DNA from: Notolepis coatsorum
Taxonomy: Eukaryota > Chordata > Actinopteri > Aulopiformes > Paralepididae
Assembly: GCA_963971535.1 (NCBI GenBank)
Contig: OZ020589.1
Span: 70,330,390-70,394,389 of the forward strand
DNA length: 64,000 nt
Direction: 5' to 3'
Position numbers and translations under genes: made by a program. Below, piece by piece: positions 23,276-37,700 of this stretch (the first letter of the stretch is position 1; the number at the start of each line of letters is the position of its first letter). The notes below the pieces were generated by a model. That model saw only the letters and a list, made by a program, of their open reading frames with translations. It did no database searches and was not told where the DNA came from.

Positions 23276-24802
23276 CGTCCATTAATCTGGATTGGTGGAA
23301 GCAGAAGGAAAGGATTGAGAAGGGGACAGTAGATCCAATCTACAGAAAAGCGTAAATGGAATTTGTTTACATAATTATACCACAAATGGGAGGCAATATG
23401 TGGAGAAATAAAAATGTAAATGAAACATAAATAAAATAAAATAAATAAAAGAACAATTGAAACACGGAAAAATCTAAGAATTAGTACTGATTGCGAGTGC
23501 TAATTGTCCCCCACTGAGCAGGAGTGGTGATTGTAGTAGTTGCGGGTCTATAAAAAGCCTATTTCCATCTGCTCCTGTGTGTGACATGTAAAGTCTGCAG
23601 CACTAATCATCAAGCCCTGGGTTCAGCCTCATAACCATAAACAAACACTTCATCACCTGTGAGTCCGGCCTGCCCAAACACCCAAACCCTCCGTGTCGTA
23701 ATGGGCTTTCCCTAATATCCACAGCCAAGGTTGACTAACATGTAGCAAAAAAGGCCAAGTTCAGAGACTCACCCCTAAAATAACAACCATAACCGCTGGA
23801 CTTATAACTACTGCCATTAATACCCCTGAAAATGAAGTCAGACGAAAATAATTGGAAAAGACAAGTCACCGTTAATTCCCAGGGTCATTCCGTAGACATG
23901 AAATCATAGTGTATTATGCTTTGGGGTTATTATGTAGGACGGCTCGGCATTCCACAGCCAAACCCTGTTGTTCTGCCGCCTTGCATTCACCAACCTTCCA
24001 ATCCGCTGACATTACAAAGGCCAGGAACTGAATGCAGGAGGCAGGAGCATTTCATAATTTCCCACAACGCTTTCTCAAAGAAGGCAGAGGGCAAAAAAAA
24101 GAACAGCAAAAGAGGTACCGGCTGCCATTCGCCAAAACCGGGAGGGAGGCCTCCTTTATTTTTGACTTGCACTGAAGTCCAGGGTGTGCGCTTTTCTGAC
24201 ATTGAAAAGACTATGAAACGACGTCCACGGGATCAAGGTCTACCGTTTAGCAGCTCAGGGAGAGGTCGGCGACGATGAGGTTGGAGGAAAAGACAGGCGT
24301 TTGCTACGTTAGTTTCCTGTCCAGACTGTAGCAGCACCAGGGTGCAATGCACTGGCAGCGAGACCTTTATGACTTGCGACACTGTAATCACGGGCAGCAC
24401 CTTCCATTACACAGCCTGGCTGACAGGGTCGCCACTGCGCGGGCGCCTGGCTCCGCGGGAGGAGACAGCTTGCTGGAGACACAATGATAATGGCTGGCAT
24501 TAATCGAGTCAATTACATTGAGCCGTGTCTCCCGCAATTCATCCACAGTTCAAATAAATAACTATGGATGTGTGTGTGCGTGAATAGAGTTTTGGAGAGG
24601 AAACGGGTTGTTGGGAGAGGTGACTGGATAGAAGCTCGGGGTGTGGAAACAGCCACTAATCCTGGCTAAATCACACATGATGACAGTAAGCGGCAACAAG
24701 CACAGTACATACATGGACAAGACATACCAGAACATTATGAGTCAACCCACACAGGTTCATTTCAAAGCAGAGTAAGCCAGAAACCAGTTTCATATGGCTT
24801 AC
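22305..24802. other. Intronic sequence, mostly unique
   Basis: A TG run lies at 23217-23274. The stretches at about 22920-23110 and 24330-24560 look unique and balanced in composition; the second includes ATTAATCGAGTCAATTACAT, with homeodomain-type TAAT/ATTA cores. They are candidates for conserved non-coding elements, not proven. No gene was recognised. Confidence 0.45.
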
Positions 24803-24816
24803 AATAGCAACAATGT

Positions 24817-25284
24817 AGGGCGGCTAGGTGGTGCAGTGGGCAAGGCGCTCATCACCAATGCAGGAGACGCTAGGTTCGAGCCCAGCTCTCCGCATTGCAT
24901 TCAGCTTTGCTGGTCGTTCATACTAATACATTTGGCAGTATTAGGGGGTGGGAAGCTGGTGGGTGGGGATGGGACGTTGTGGACAGCGACTCCTACAGGT
25001 CGGTTGGTGCGCCTGCGCAGTAGAATCAGGAAGCGACGGGGGCGGCGTCCCTCCAAAGCGCAGACCCCCGACGCTGAAAGATCACGCTGTGCAGGTGAAA
25101 AGATGCGACGGCTGCTACCTCGAGTACCGGAGGGGACACGTGATGTATGGCTTCGTCCACATTACAGCCGGCTTGTGGGAGGCATGGCCTAACAGCGTTC
25201 GAGACAGGGGAGGGTAGAATTGGACGTTACAAAATTGGGATGGGAGAAAAATAGAAAATGGGAGAAAAAGTAGATAAAAAAAAA
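24817..25284 (+). mobile_element. tRNA-derived SINE (long family, subfamily 2) with perfect target duplication
   Basis: It starts AGGGCGGCTAGGTGGTGCAG. The body includes GGTCGGTTGGTGCGCCTGCG and the tail GGATGGGAGAAAAATAGAAA plus poly-A. A perfect 14-bp repeat AATAGCAACAATGT flanks it (24803-24816 and 25285-25298), which fixes its limits. It is 468 bp long. The perfect duplication suggests it is fairly young. Confidence 0.95.
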
Positions 25285-25298
25285 AATAGCAACAATGT

Positions 25299-27478
<2,180 letters not shown>

Positions 27479-27486
27479 CTTCACAG

Positions 27487-27947
27487 TAGGGTCGCACGAT
27501 CGTAGTTGATTAAAGCAATTACTTGCTTGGTTTGGTTTAGACGACTAAGTCTTTAGTCTGTTTTTCAGATGTGAAGCTCATCTATATGCCCAGTGATGTC
27601 ACTAACTTGTTCATTCAGTAACTCAGTCACTCACTCGTCCCCCATTGGTGGCTCACAGGAAATGCTCTTCACATTTATTCATGGATTTTTTTCTCCTCAT
27701 GCTGAAAAGGATAAGCACCTCTCTGGAAGCCCCTCTGTGAAGCCCATTGAGAGATGTAGCCGTGATGACGGGCTATACAAATAAACGTGCCTCCATTTGA
27801 CTTGGTAAGATTGAAGAGGTCCTTGTGCACGACTGTATGTGGGAAACACAATTTTACACATTTGTCAACTAAATCAACAAATTGATTAGTCAACATGTCC
27901 CATGACTATTGGTTGACTGGTAATGTCTTTAGTCAAGGACAGCTCTA
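27487..27947. mobile_element. hAT-like MITE at the left edge of minisatellite C
   Basis: The left end is TAGGGTCGCACGATCG and the right end TAGTCAAGGACAGCTCTA, close to the fish hAT terminus TAGGGCTGTCC...TTGACTAA. Flanking 8-mers CTTCACAG (27479) and CTTCATAC (27948) match at six of eight positions, read as a worn target duplication. A piece inside (about 27735-27815, GAAGCCCATTGAGA then GGGCTATACAAATAAA) resembles a Rex1-like LINE 3' end. No transposase. Confidence 0.6.
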
Positions 27948-30900
27948 CTTCATACTAGTAGTTGAGGACAGTCCTTCATACTGGTAGTTGAGGACAGTCC
28001 TTCATACTGGTAGTCGAGGACAGTCCTACTTCATACTGGTAGTTGAGGACAGTCCTTCATACTGGTAGTTGAGGACAGCTATACTTCATACTGGTAGTTG
28101 AGGACAGTCCTTCATACTGGTAGTTGAGGACAGCTCTACTTCATACTGGTAGTTGAGGACAGTCCTTCATACTGGTAGTTGAGGACAGTCCTTCATACTG
28201 GTAGTTGAGGACAGTACTTCATACTGGTAGTTGAGGACAGTCCTTCATACTGGTAGTTGAGGACAGCTCCACTTCATACTGGTAGTTGAGGACAGTCCTT
28301 CATACTGGTAGTCGAGGACAGTCCTACTTCATACTGGTAGTTGAGGACAGTCCTTCATACTGGTAGTTGAGGACAGCTCTACTTCATACTGGTAGTTGAG
28401 GACAGTCCTTCATACTGGTAGTTGAGGACAGTCCTTCATACTGGTAGTTGAGGACAGTACTTCATACTGGTAGTTGAGGACAGTCCTTCATACTGGTAGT
28501 TGAGGACAGCTCCACTTCATACTGGTAGTTGAGGACAGCTCTACTTCATACTGGTAGTTGAGGACAGTCCTTCATACTGGTAGTTGAGGACAGCTCTACT
28601 TCATACTGGTAGTTAAGGACAGCTCTACTTCATACTGGTAGTTGAGGACAGCTCCACTTCATACTGGTAGTTGAGGACAGTCCTTCATACTGGTAGTTGA
28701 GGACAGCTCTACTTCATACTGGTAGTTGAGGACGGCTCTACTTCATACTGGTAGTTGAGGACAGCTCCACTTCATACTGTAGTTGAGGATTGTCTTACTT
28801 CATACTGGTAGTTGAGGACAGCTCTACTTCATACTGGTAGTTGAGGACAGTCCTTCATACTGGTAGTTGAGGACAGCTCTACTTCATACTGGTAGTTGAG
28901 GACAGCCCTTCATACTGGTAGTTGAGGACAGTCCTTCATACTGGTAGTTGAGGACAGCTCTACTTCATACTGGTAGTTGAGGACAGTCCTACTTCATACT
29001 GGTAGTTGAGGACAGCTCTACTTCATACTGGTAGTTGAGGACAGCTCTACTTCATACTGGTAGTTGAGGACAGCTCTACTTCATACTGGTAGTTGAGGAC
29101 AGCTCTACTTCATACTGGTAGTTGAGGACAGCTCTACTTCATACTGGTAGTTGAGGACAGCTCTACTTCATACTGGTAGTTCATACTGGTAGTTGAGGAC
29201 AGCTCCACTTCATACTGGTAGTTGAGGACAGCTCCACTTCATACTGGTAGTTGAGGACAGTCCTTCATACTGGTAGTTGAGGACAGTCCTTCATACTGGT
29301 AGTTGAGGACGGCTCTACTTCATACTGGTAGTTGAGGACAGCTCTACTTCATACTGGTAGTTGAGGACAGCTCTACTTCATACTGGTAGTTGAGGACAGC
29401 TCCACTTCATACTGGTAGTTGAGGACAGTCCTTCATACTGGTAGTTGAGGATGGCTCTACTTCATACTGGTAGTTGAGGACGGCTCTACTTCATACTGGT
29501 AGTTGAGGACAGCTCTACTACATACTGGTAGTTGAGGACAGCTCTACTTCATACTGGTAGTTGAGGACAGCTCTACTTCATACTGGTAGTTGAGGACAGC
29601 TCTACTTCATACTGGTAGTTGAGGACAGCTCTACTTCATACTGGTAGTTGAGGACAGCTCTACTTCATACTGGTAGTTGAGGACAGTCCTTCATACTGGT
29701 AGTTGAGGACAGTACTTCATACTGGTAGTTGAGGACAGCTCTACTTCATACTGGTAGTTGAGGACGTCTCTACTTCATACTGGTAGTTGAGGACAGCTCT
29801 ACTGCATACTGGTAGTTGAGGACAGTCCTTCATAATGGTAGTTGAGGACAGTCCTTCATACTGGTAGTCGAGGACGGCTCTACTTCATACTGGTAGTTGA
29901 GGACAGCCCTTCATACTGGTAGTTGAGGACAGCTCTACTTCATACTGGTAGTTGAGGACAGCTCTACTTCATACTGGTAGTTGAGGACAGCTCTACTTCA
30001 TACTGGTAGTTGAGGACAGTCCTACTTCATACTGGTAGTTGAGGACAGCTCTACTTCATACTGGTAGTTGAGGACAGCTCTACTTCATACTGGTAGTTGA
30101 GGACAGCTCTCATACTGGTAGTTGAGGACAGCTCTACTTCATACTGGTAGTTGAGGACAGCTCTACTTCATACTGGTAGTTCATACTGGTAGTTGAGGAC
30201 AGCTCCACTTCATACTGGTAGTTGAGGACAGCTCCACTTCATACTGGTAGTTGAGGACAGTCCTTCATACTGGTAGTTGAGGACAGTCCTTCATACTGGT
30301 AGTTGAGGACGGCTCTACTTCATACTGGTAGTTGAGGACAGCTCTACTTCATACTGGTAGTTGAGGACAGCTCTACTTCATACTGGTAGTTGAGGACAGC
30401 TCCACTTCATACTGGTAGTTGAGGACAGTCCTTCATACTGGTAGTTGAGGATGGCTCTACTTCATACTGGTAGTTGAGGACGGCTCTACTTCATACTGGT
30501 AGTTGAGGACAGCTCTACTTCATACTGGTAGTTGAGGACAGCTCTACTTCATACTGGTAGTTGAGGACAGCTCTACTTCATACTGGTAGTTGAGGACAGC
30601 TCTACTTCATACTGGTAGTTGAGGACAGCTCTACTTCATACTGGTAGTTGAGGACAGTCCTTCATACTGGTAGTTGAGGACAGTACTTCATACTGGTAGT
30701 TGAGGACAGCTCTACTTCATACTGGTAGTTGAGGACGTCTCTACTTCATACTGGTAGTTGAGGACAGCTCTACTGCATACTGGTAGTTGAGGACAGTCCT
30801 TCATAATGGTAGTCGAGGACAGTCCTTCATACTGTTGGTCGAGGACGGCTCTACTTCATACTGGTAGTTGAGGACAGCCCTTCATACTGGTAGTTGAGGA

Positions 30901-31760
30901 TGTCTCTACTTCATACTGGTAGTTGAGGACAGCTCTACTTCATACTGGTAGTTGAGGACAGTCCTTCATACTGGTAGTTGAGGACGGCTCTACTTCATAC
31001 TGGTAGTTGAGGACAGCTCTACTTCATACTGGTAGTTGAGGACAGCTCTACTTCATACTAGTAGTTGAGGACAGCTCTACTTCATACTGGTAGTTGAGGA
31101 CAGCTCCACTTCATACTGGTAGTTGAGGACAGCTCCACTTGATACTGGTAGTTGAGGACAGCTCCACTTCATACTGGTAGTTGAGGACAGTCCTTCATAC
31201 TGGTAGTTGAGGACAGCTCTACTTCATACTGGTAGTTGAGGACAGCTCCACTTCATACTGGTAGTTGAGGACAGCTCTACTTCATACTGGTAGTTGAGGA
31301 CAGTCCTTCATACTGGTAGTTGAGGACAGCTCTACTTCATACTGGTTGTTGAGGACGTCTCCACTTCATACTGGTAGTTGAGGACAGCTCCACTTCATAC
31401 TGGTAGTTGAGGACAGTCCTTCATACTGGTAGTTGAGGACAGTCCTTCATACTGGTAGTTGAGGACGGCTCTACTTCATACTGGTAGTTGAGGACAGCTC
31501 TACTTCATACTGGTAGTTGAGGACAGTCCTTCATACTGGTAGTTGAGGACAGTCCTTCATACTGGTAGTTGAGGACGTCTCCACTTCATACTGGTAGTTG
31601 AGGACAGCTCCACTTCATACTGGTAGTTGAGGACAGTCCTTCATACTGGTAGTTGAGGACAGTCCTTCATACTGGTAGTTGAGGACAGTCCTTCATACTG
31701 GTAGTTGAGGACGGCTCCACTTCATACTGGTAGTTGAGGACAGCTCCACTTCATACTGGT
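27948..31760. repeat. Minisatellite C, left block (29/26-bp units, 3.8 kb)
   Basis: The 29-bp unit is GGACAGCTCTACTTCATACT followed by GGTAGTTGA. A 26-bp form has GGACAGTCCTTCATACTGG. Variants such as GGACGGCTC, GGACGTCTC and TAGTCGAGG recur. A block of about 1 kb is duplicated: the aberrant junction TGGTAGTTCATACTGGTAGT ends near 29190 and again near 30190, exactly 1,000 bp apart. Confidence 0.98.
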
Positions 31761-32667
31761 TGTTACAAAGGGTCAGATTAAACCGAATATATATATTTAT
31801 TACTTGAGATATATTGTATAGTATTTGTATATCGTCTGATATCCCTTGTATATTCTTTGTACATATACACGGAATATCCCTTTACCTAGTACAGGCCAGA
31901 CCATAATATTCGTTCTCCTATTGGACAGTGATCCCCTAGGCGCCACGGCCATACCCCCAATGTCTAGTTCAAGGTCACCGCTAAGACATGCCTGAACATG
32001 CCCGGTTCTGCGCAGTAATATGAGACAGAAATAAGGCTGGTACTAGATTATTCACCTTACGTATAAATACGTCGCAGGTGGATACAGCAGTTAGTTACCG
32101 TAACAAGTTGAAGCCTCACACCACGATACAACGTGCTGTGAAGTGGGCCCGTTTTGCCCCGAAATAGAGCCTTGAGACTGCGTGCGAATTGATAGCTGAA
32201 GTGTCAGAGTTTAACGCTGTATCGTCGAGTTCGACCTATTCTATTATTAAGTAATAGTCTATTATGTATAGTGTATCGTGCGGCTACCGTTCTACAGTGA
32301 CCAGCATTACCAACGTTTCATCGTACCGAGCTAGTGTGCTTATCCAGGCTGGGCGGCCTAACCTTGTGCCGTCATCCGAGGAGCCCTAGACGAGAACCGT
32401 GTGGATATGTACACTGGATAACCTACACTGACGACTACAGAGCCCTTTTCGGCTGGATTATAATGCTTTGGTCCTGTGGCTGTTGGAGCAGAGAATCGTC
32501 TACACCAGGGCTATTCAACTGGCGGCCCGCGGGCCAGATCCGGCCCGCGGGATGATTCTGACCGGCCCGCCAAAGATTACATGATAATAAAAAATAATAA
32601 AAAATAAATAAAAAAAAATTAAAATAAAAAAATTTATTTTTAATATTTTTTTTACTTTTTTCTTTTC

Positions 32668-33198
32668 ATGTCAACGTTAACACGCACAATTGAGCCAAAA
32701 GTCACTCAATTAATGACAGATTTCAGTGATAAATTGAGGGAAAACTTTGCAAGTCGATTTGATGAATTGTCCAGAGAATTGGTGCACTTTGTGAGCAACC
32801 CATTTGCCAATGTAGCTGCTATTTCCACAAAAGGACAAGAGTTCCTTGCATCACTTCACATTGATGAAGGTCTCCTGCAACTTGAAATAATTGACATGCA
32901 AGCATCATCTGCTCTGAAGCAGGCACTTGAGAATGAATCCACCACAACATTTTGGATAAAGTGTATTCATGTCAAGACATTCCCCAAAATAAAAACGCTG
33001 GCAATATCTGTGCTAACAATGTTTGGCTCAACATACACCTGTGAATCCAGTTTCTCTCACATGAATGCCATTAAAACAAGCAACCATGCCTCCTTGACAA
33101 ATGAGCATTTGCATCACTGTTTGCGGGTAGCCCTCACTTCCTATGAACCCTCTTTCTCTGCCATTGCCCAGTCAAAGAAGTGCAATCGCTCTCATTAG
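32668..33198 (+). CDS. hAT transposase C-terminal fragment (dimerisation region), 176 aa
   Basis: This is an open frame of 176 codons within the hAT element. Residues about 110-155 read KTLAISVLTMFGSTYTCESS, then FSHMNAIKTSNHASLTNEHL and HHCLRVALT. This is the hAT C-terminal dimerisation motif in the form seen in ZBED, FAM200 and GTF2IRD2-type transposases (CESSFSHMNAIK...LTNEHL). The upstream part has a helical region and the motif VHFVSNPF. The BED zinc finger and the catalytic DDE core, which should lie N-terminal, are absent, so it cannot be an active transposase. The in-frame Met at 32668 is probably not a native start; the deletion junction in the A-rich stretch just before it may be where the gene was cut. 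It is transposon cargo, not a host gene. Confidence 0.85.
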   Translation: MSTLTRTIEPKVTQLMTDFSDKLRENFASRFDELSRELVHFVSNPFANVAAISTKGQEFLASLHIDEGLLQLEIIDMQASSALKQALENESTTTFWIKCIHVKTFPKIKTLAISVLTMFGSTYTCESSFSHMNAIKTSNHASLTNEHLHHCLRVALTSYEPSFSAIAQSKKCNRSH

Positions 33199-33558
33199 AT
33201 GTGTGTATGTAGGCTAGGCCTGTCTGCCGCCCACCCCCCTGATGTTTGAGCGTTAAGAGTCGACAATAAGTGCTAATAAGATGCTGTGATTAGCTGTTGT
33301 TGCACAGACATGAAGCACTTTTTCATAAGCTCAGCTGCACTATAAATGTGTTTTTTTGTTCAAGTGTTGATGTTAGAATGTTCAGATGCACATCATGCAC
33401 TTGTTTGTTTTTTATTTTATTTTTATATTGAAATGTTGAAGAGGAGATGTTGCAGTTGTTGCACAGTCATAAATGAAGCACTTTTTGCAGGAGATGTTGC
33501 AGATGTGGCACATAAATGAAGCACTTTCTTTGAAAAGTATACTACTTTTGCAATGTAG

Positions 33559-33982
33559 TTAAAGGGGAACTATCTTATAAATGGCCTTTTTCAGTGTTTA
33601 GCATTGTTTCCTAGCTATGTGGACTTATATTAATATGATCTATGTCTCTAATTCTCATATTGGCGCATTCTTCCAATTCTCCTCTCACAATATTCACCCT
33701 CACTGAACTGAGTCATCTGAAAATGTGCTGATTTGTGATGTCAGAGAGACACCGCTGCATGATAATCAGCTGAGTTTCCACACAGTTCCCACTGTGGTTG
33801 GAGCCCAGGCTCAAAACGGCTTAAGATTTTGAGGTAGAAAAATGCTGTTTTTGAGTACTTGATTAGAAATACAAAACAATGAATTAAAAAAAAAAAAAAT
33901 TACAGAGGTGTTCCATAAACCCACAGGAATTGTGTAAAAGTGCCCAAATAGTGAAAGAAATAGTAAAATAGTTCCCCTTTAA
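33559..33982. mobile_element. TTAA-target MITE nested in the hAT element
   Basis: Ends TTAAAGGGGAACTAT and ATAGTTCCCCTTTAA are perfect inverse complements sharing TTAA. It is 424 bp with no coding capacity. It begins like the fragment at 21207. Confidence 0.85.
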
Positions 33983-34721
33983 ATAAAAGTTGTGAAAATG
34001 TGGTTGCGTGTTGTGTCAAGTGTACATATATTCATAGCACAGGGAGGCGCCGTGGCAGTCCGGCCCCTGGCCCCTTGGGTTTCTGACAATGTGGCCCCCT
34101 GAACAATTTAGTTGAATAGCCCTGGTCTACACCCACTACCGTGTGGGATTTACCCTGTGAGGAGCACCGTCGAGCCCGCCTCTAGGACTCTGAGGCTGGC
34201 TAGCTTTCCTCCATGCGGCACTGCACACCGGAGAATAGCTGTTGCTTTGTCTACGGATCAAGGGATTATTGCACTGTCTCCTGTACCTGGAGTCTCCTTA
34301 TTCCTCGTTGATCCAGACTTTTGCTACCGACAAATCCTCTCCCCTGCTGGCTTACAACCGGAGGGAACCCCCTTAGTATCTCCAGCTGACCTACTAGTGT
34401 ACCATATATAATTCTTATGCTACAGGTGGTATTAATTATCCCCTTCGTAATATGCTCATGGACTTACGCTCTTGACCTATTCATGCACATTCTTCGCCTT
34501 ACAAGCGCAACTCTCAATCTTAATAAATGTAAGATAATCTTGGTGCTCTTCTAATAAATATTATTATAAACAGTACTTTCTTGTTAAGCCGTGTTATTGT
34601 GTGGGTGTTCATCTCATATACATGTGTACTGTATGGCCAGTAGTAATGTACATAACTCAGTAGTGGTTTAATGATACCATACTTATTCAATACAGTCAGG
34701 GAATTGTACCCCTCAGTTACA

Positions 34722-37700
34722 CTGGTAGTTGAGGACAGTCCTTCATACTGGTAGTTGAGGACAGTCCTTCATACTGGTAGTTGAGGACGGCTCTACTTCA
34801 TACTGGTAGTTGAGGACGGCTCTACTTCATACTGGTAGTTGAGGACAGCTCTACTTGACAGCTCTACTTCATACTGGTAGTTGAGGACAGCTCTACTTCA
34901 TACTGGTAGTTGAGGACAGCTCTACTTCATACTGGTAGTTGAGGACAGCTCCACTTCATACTGGTAGTTGAGGACAGTCCTTCATACTGGTAGTTGAGGA
35001 CAGTACTTCATACTGGTAGTTGAGGATGGCTCTACTTCATACTGGTAGTTGAGGACAGCTCTACTTCATACTGGTAGTTGAGGACAGCTCTACTTCATAC
35101 TGGTAGTTGAGGACAGCTCTACTTCATACTGGTAGTTGAGGACATCTCTACTTCATACTGGTAGTTGAGGACATCTCTACTTCATACTGGTAGTTGAGGA
35201 CAGTCCTTCATACTGGTAGTTGAGGACAGTCCTTCATACTGGTAGTTGAGGACGGCTCTACTTCATACTGGTAGTTGAGGACAGCTCTACTTCATACTGG
35301 TAGTTGAGGACAGCTCTACTTCATAATGGTAGTTGAGGACAGTCCTTCATACTGGTAGTTGAGGACAGTACTTCATACTGGTAGTTGAGGACAGCTCTAC
35401 TTCATACTGGTAGTTGAGGACGTCTCTACTTCATACTGGTAGTTGAGGACAGCTCTACTTCATACTGGTAGTTGAGGACAGTCCTTCATACTGGTAGTTG
35501 AGGACAGCTCTACTTCATACTGGTAGTTGAGGACAGCTCTACTTCATACTGGTAGTTGAGGACAGTCCTTCATACTGGTAGTTGAGGACAGTCCTTCATA
35601 CTGGTAGTTGAGGACAGTCCTTCATACTGGTAGTTGAGGACAGTCCTTCATACTGGTAGTTGAGGACGGCTCTACTTCATACTGGTAGTTGAGGACAGCT
35701 CTACTTCATACTGGTAGTTGAGGACAGTCCTTCATACTGGTAGTTGAGGACAGTACTTCATACTGGTAGTTGAGGACAGCTCTACTTCATACTGGTAGTT
35801 GAGGACAGTCCTTCATACTGGTAGTTGAGGACAGTCCTTCATACTGGTAGTTGAGGACGGCTCTACTTAATACTGGTAGTTGAGGACAGCTCTACTTCAT
35901 ACTGGTAGTTGAGGACAGTCCTTCATACTGGTAGTTGAGGACAGCTCTACTGCATACTGGTAGTTGAGGACAGTCCTTCATACTGGTAGTTGAGGACAGT
36001 CCTTCATACTGGTAGTTGAGGACGGCTGTACTTCATACTGGTAGTTGAGGACAGCTCTACTTCATACTGGTAGTTGAGGACAGCTCTACTTCATACTGGT
36101 AGTTGAGGATGGCTCTACTTCATACTGGTAGTTGAGGACAGCTCTACTTCATACTGGTAGTTGAGGAGAGTCCTACTTCATACTTGTAGTTGAGGACAGC
36201 TCTCCTTCATACTGGTAGTTGAGGACAGTCCTACTTCATACTGGTAGTTGAGGACGGCTCTACTTCATACTGGTAGTTGAGGACAGCTCTCCTTCATACT
36301 GGTAGTTGAGGACAGTCCTACTTCATACTGGTAGTTGAGGACAGCTCTACTTCATACTGGTAGTTGAGGACAGCTCTACTTCATACTGGTAGTTGAGGAC
36401 AGCTCTCCTTCATACTGGTAGTTGAGGACAGTACTTCATACTGGTAGTTGAGGACAGTACTTCATACTGGTAGTTGAGGACAGCTCTACTTCATACTGGT
36501 AGTTGAGGACGTCTCTACTTCATACTGGTAGTTGAGGACAGCTCTACTGCATACTGGTAGTTGAGGACAGTCCTTCATAATGGTAGTTGAGGACAGTCCT
36601 TCATACTGGTAGTCGAGGACGGCTCTACTTCATACTGGTAGTTGAGGACAGCCCTTCATACTGGTAGTTGAGGACAGCTCTACTTCATACTGGTAGTTGA
36701 GGACAGCTCTACTTCATACTGGTAGTTGAGGACAGCTCTACTTCATACTGGTAGTTGAGGACAGCTCTACTTCATACTGGTAGTTGAGGACAGCTCTACT
36801 GCATACTGGTAGTTGAGGACAGTCCTTCATACTGGTAGTTGAGGACAGTCCTTCATACTGGTAGTTGAGGACAGCTCTACTTCATACTGGTAGTTGAGGA
36901 CAGCTCTACTTCATACTGGTAGTTGAGGACAGCTCTACTTCATACTGGTAGTTGAGGACAGTCCTTCATACTGGTAGTTGAGGACAGCTCTACTTCATAC
37001 TGGTAGTTGAGGACGTCTCTACTTCATACTGGTAGTTGAGGACAGCTCTACTTCATACTGGTAGTTGAGGACAGTCCTTCATACTGGTAGTTGAGGACGG
37101 CTCTACTTCATACTGGTAGTTGAGGACAGCTCTACTTCATACTGGTAGTTGAGGACAGCTCTACTTCATACTGGTAGTTGAGGACAGTCCTTCATACTGG
37201 TAGTTGAGGACAGCTCTACTTCATACTGGTAGTTGAGGACGTCTCTACTTCATACTGGTAGTTGAGGACAGCTCTACTTCATACTGGTAGTTGAGGACAG
37301 TCCTTCATACTGGTAGTTGAGGACAGTCCTTCATACTGGTAGTTGAGGACAGCTCTACTTCATACTGGTAGTTGAGGACAGCTCTACTTCATACTGGTAG
37401 TTGAGGACAGTCCTTCATACTGGTAGTTGAGGACAGCTCTACTGCATACTGGTAGTTGAGGACAGTCCTTCATACTGGTAGTTGAGGACAGTCCTTCATA
37501 CTGGTAGTTGAGGACGGCTCTACTTCATACTGGTAGTTGAGGACAGCTCTACTTCATACTGGTAGTTGAGGACAGCTCTACTTCATACTGGTAGTTGAGG
37601 ACAGTCCTGCATACTGGTAGTTGAGGACAGTACTTCATACTGGTAGTTGAGGACAGTACTTCATACTGGTAGTTGAGGACAGCTCTACTTCATACTGGTA

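Larger units (their letters stand above)
32506..34124 (+). mobile_element. hAT element with transposase C-terminal remnant
   Basis: The ends CAGGGCTATTCAACT (32506) and AGTTGAATAGCCCTG (to 34124) are perfect 15-bp inverse complements. The perfect 8-bp duplication GTCTACAC flanks it (32498-32505 and 34125-34132). At 1,619 bp it retains only the 3' part of the transposase gene. CpG-rich GGCGGCCCGCGGGCC follows the left end, and CGGCCCCTGGCCCC and GTGGCCCCCTG precede the right end. It lies inside the solo LTR and contains the TTAA MITE at 33559-33982. Confidence 0.95.
31761..34721. mobile_element. Solo LTR of an LTR retrotransposon (fossil), inserted in minisatellite C
   Basis: The boundaries are TGTTAC at 31761 and GTTACA at 34721, the expected TG...CA form. 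The minisatellite's own CTGGT is duplicated on both sides (31756-31760 and 34722-34726), a 5-bp target duplication. Without the hAT element inside it (32506-34124 plus duplication) the LTR is about 1.33 kb. A TATAAATA-like box lies near 32061 and AATAAA signals near 34520 and 34553. No internal gag or pol region is present, so recombination has left a single LTR. The family (BEL/Pao or Ty3-like) is not settled. It is younger than the array and older than the hAT insertion. Confidence 0.85.

Noticed and set aside
32668-33198. Host gene of GTF2IRD2/ZBED type
   Set aside because: It lies between hAT inverted ends with an 8-bp duplication and lacks the N-terminal domains; it is element cargo.
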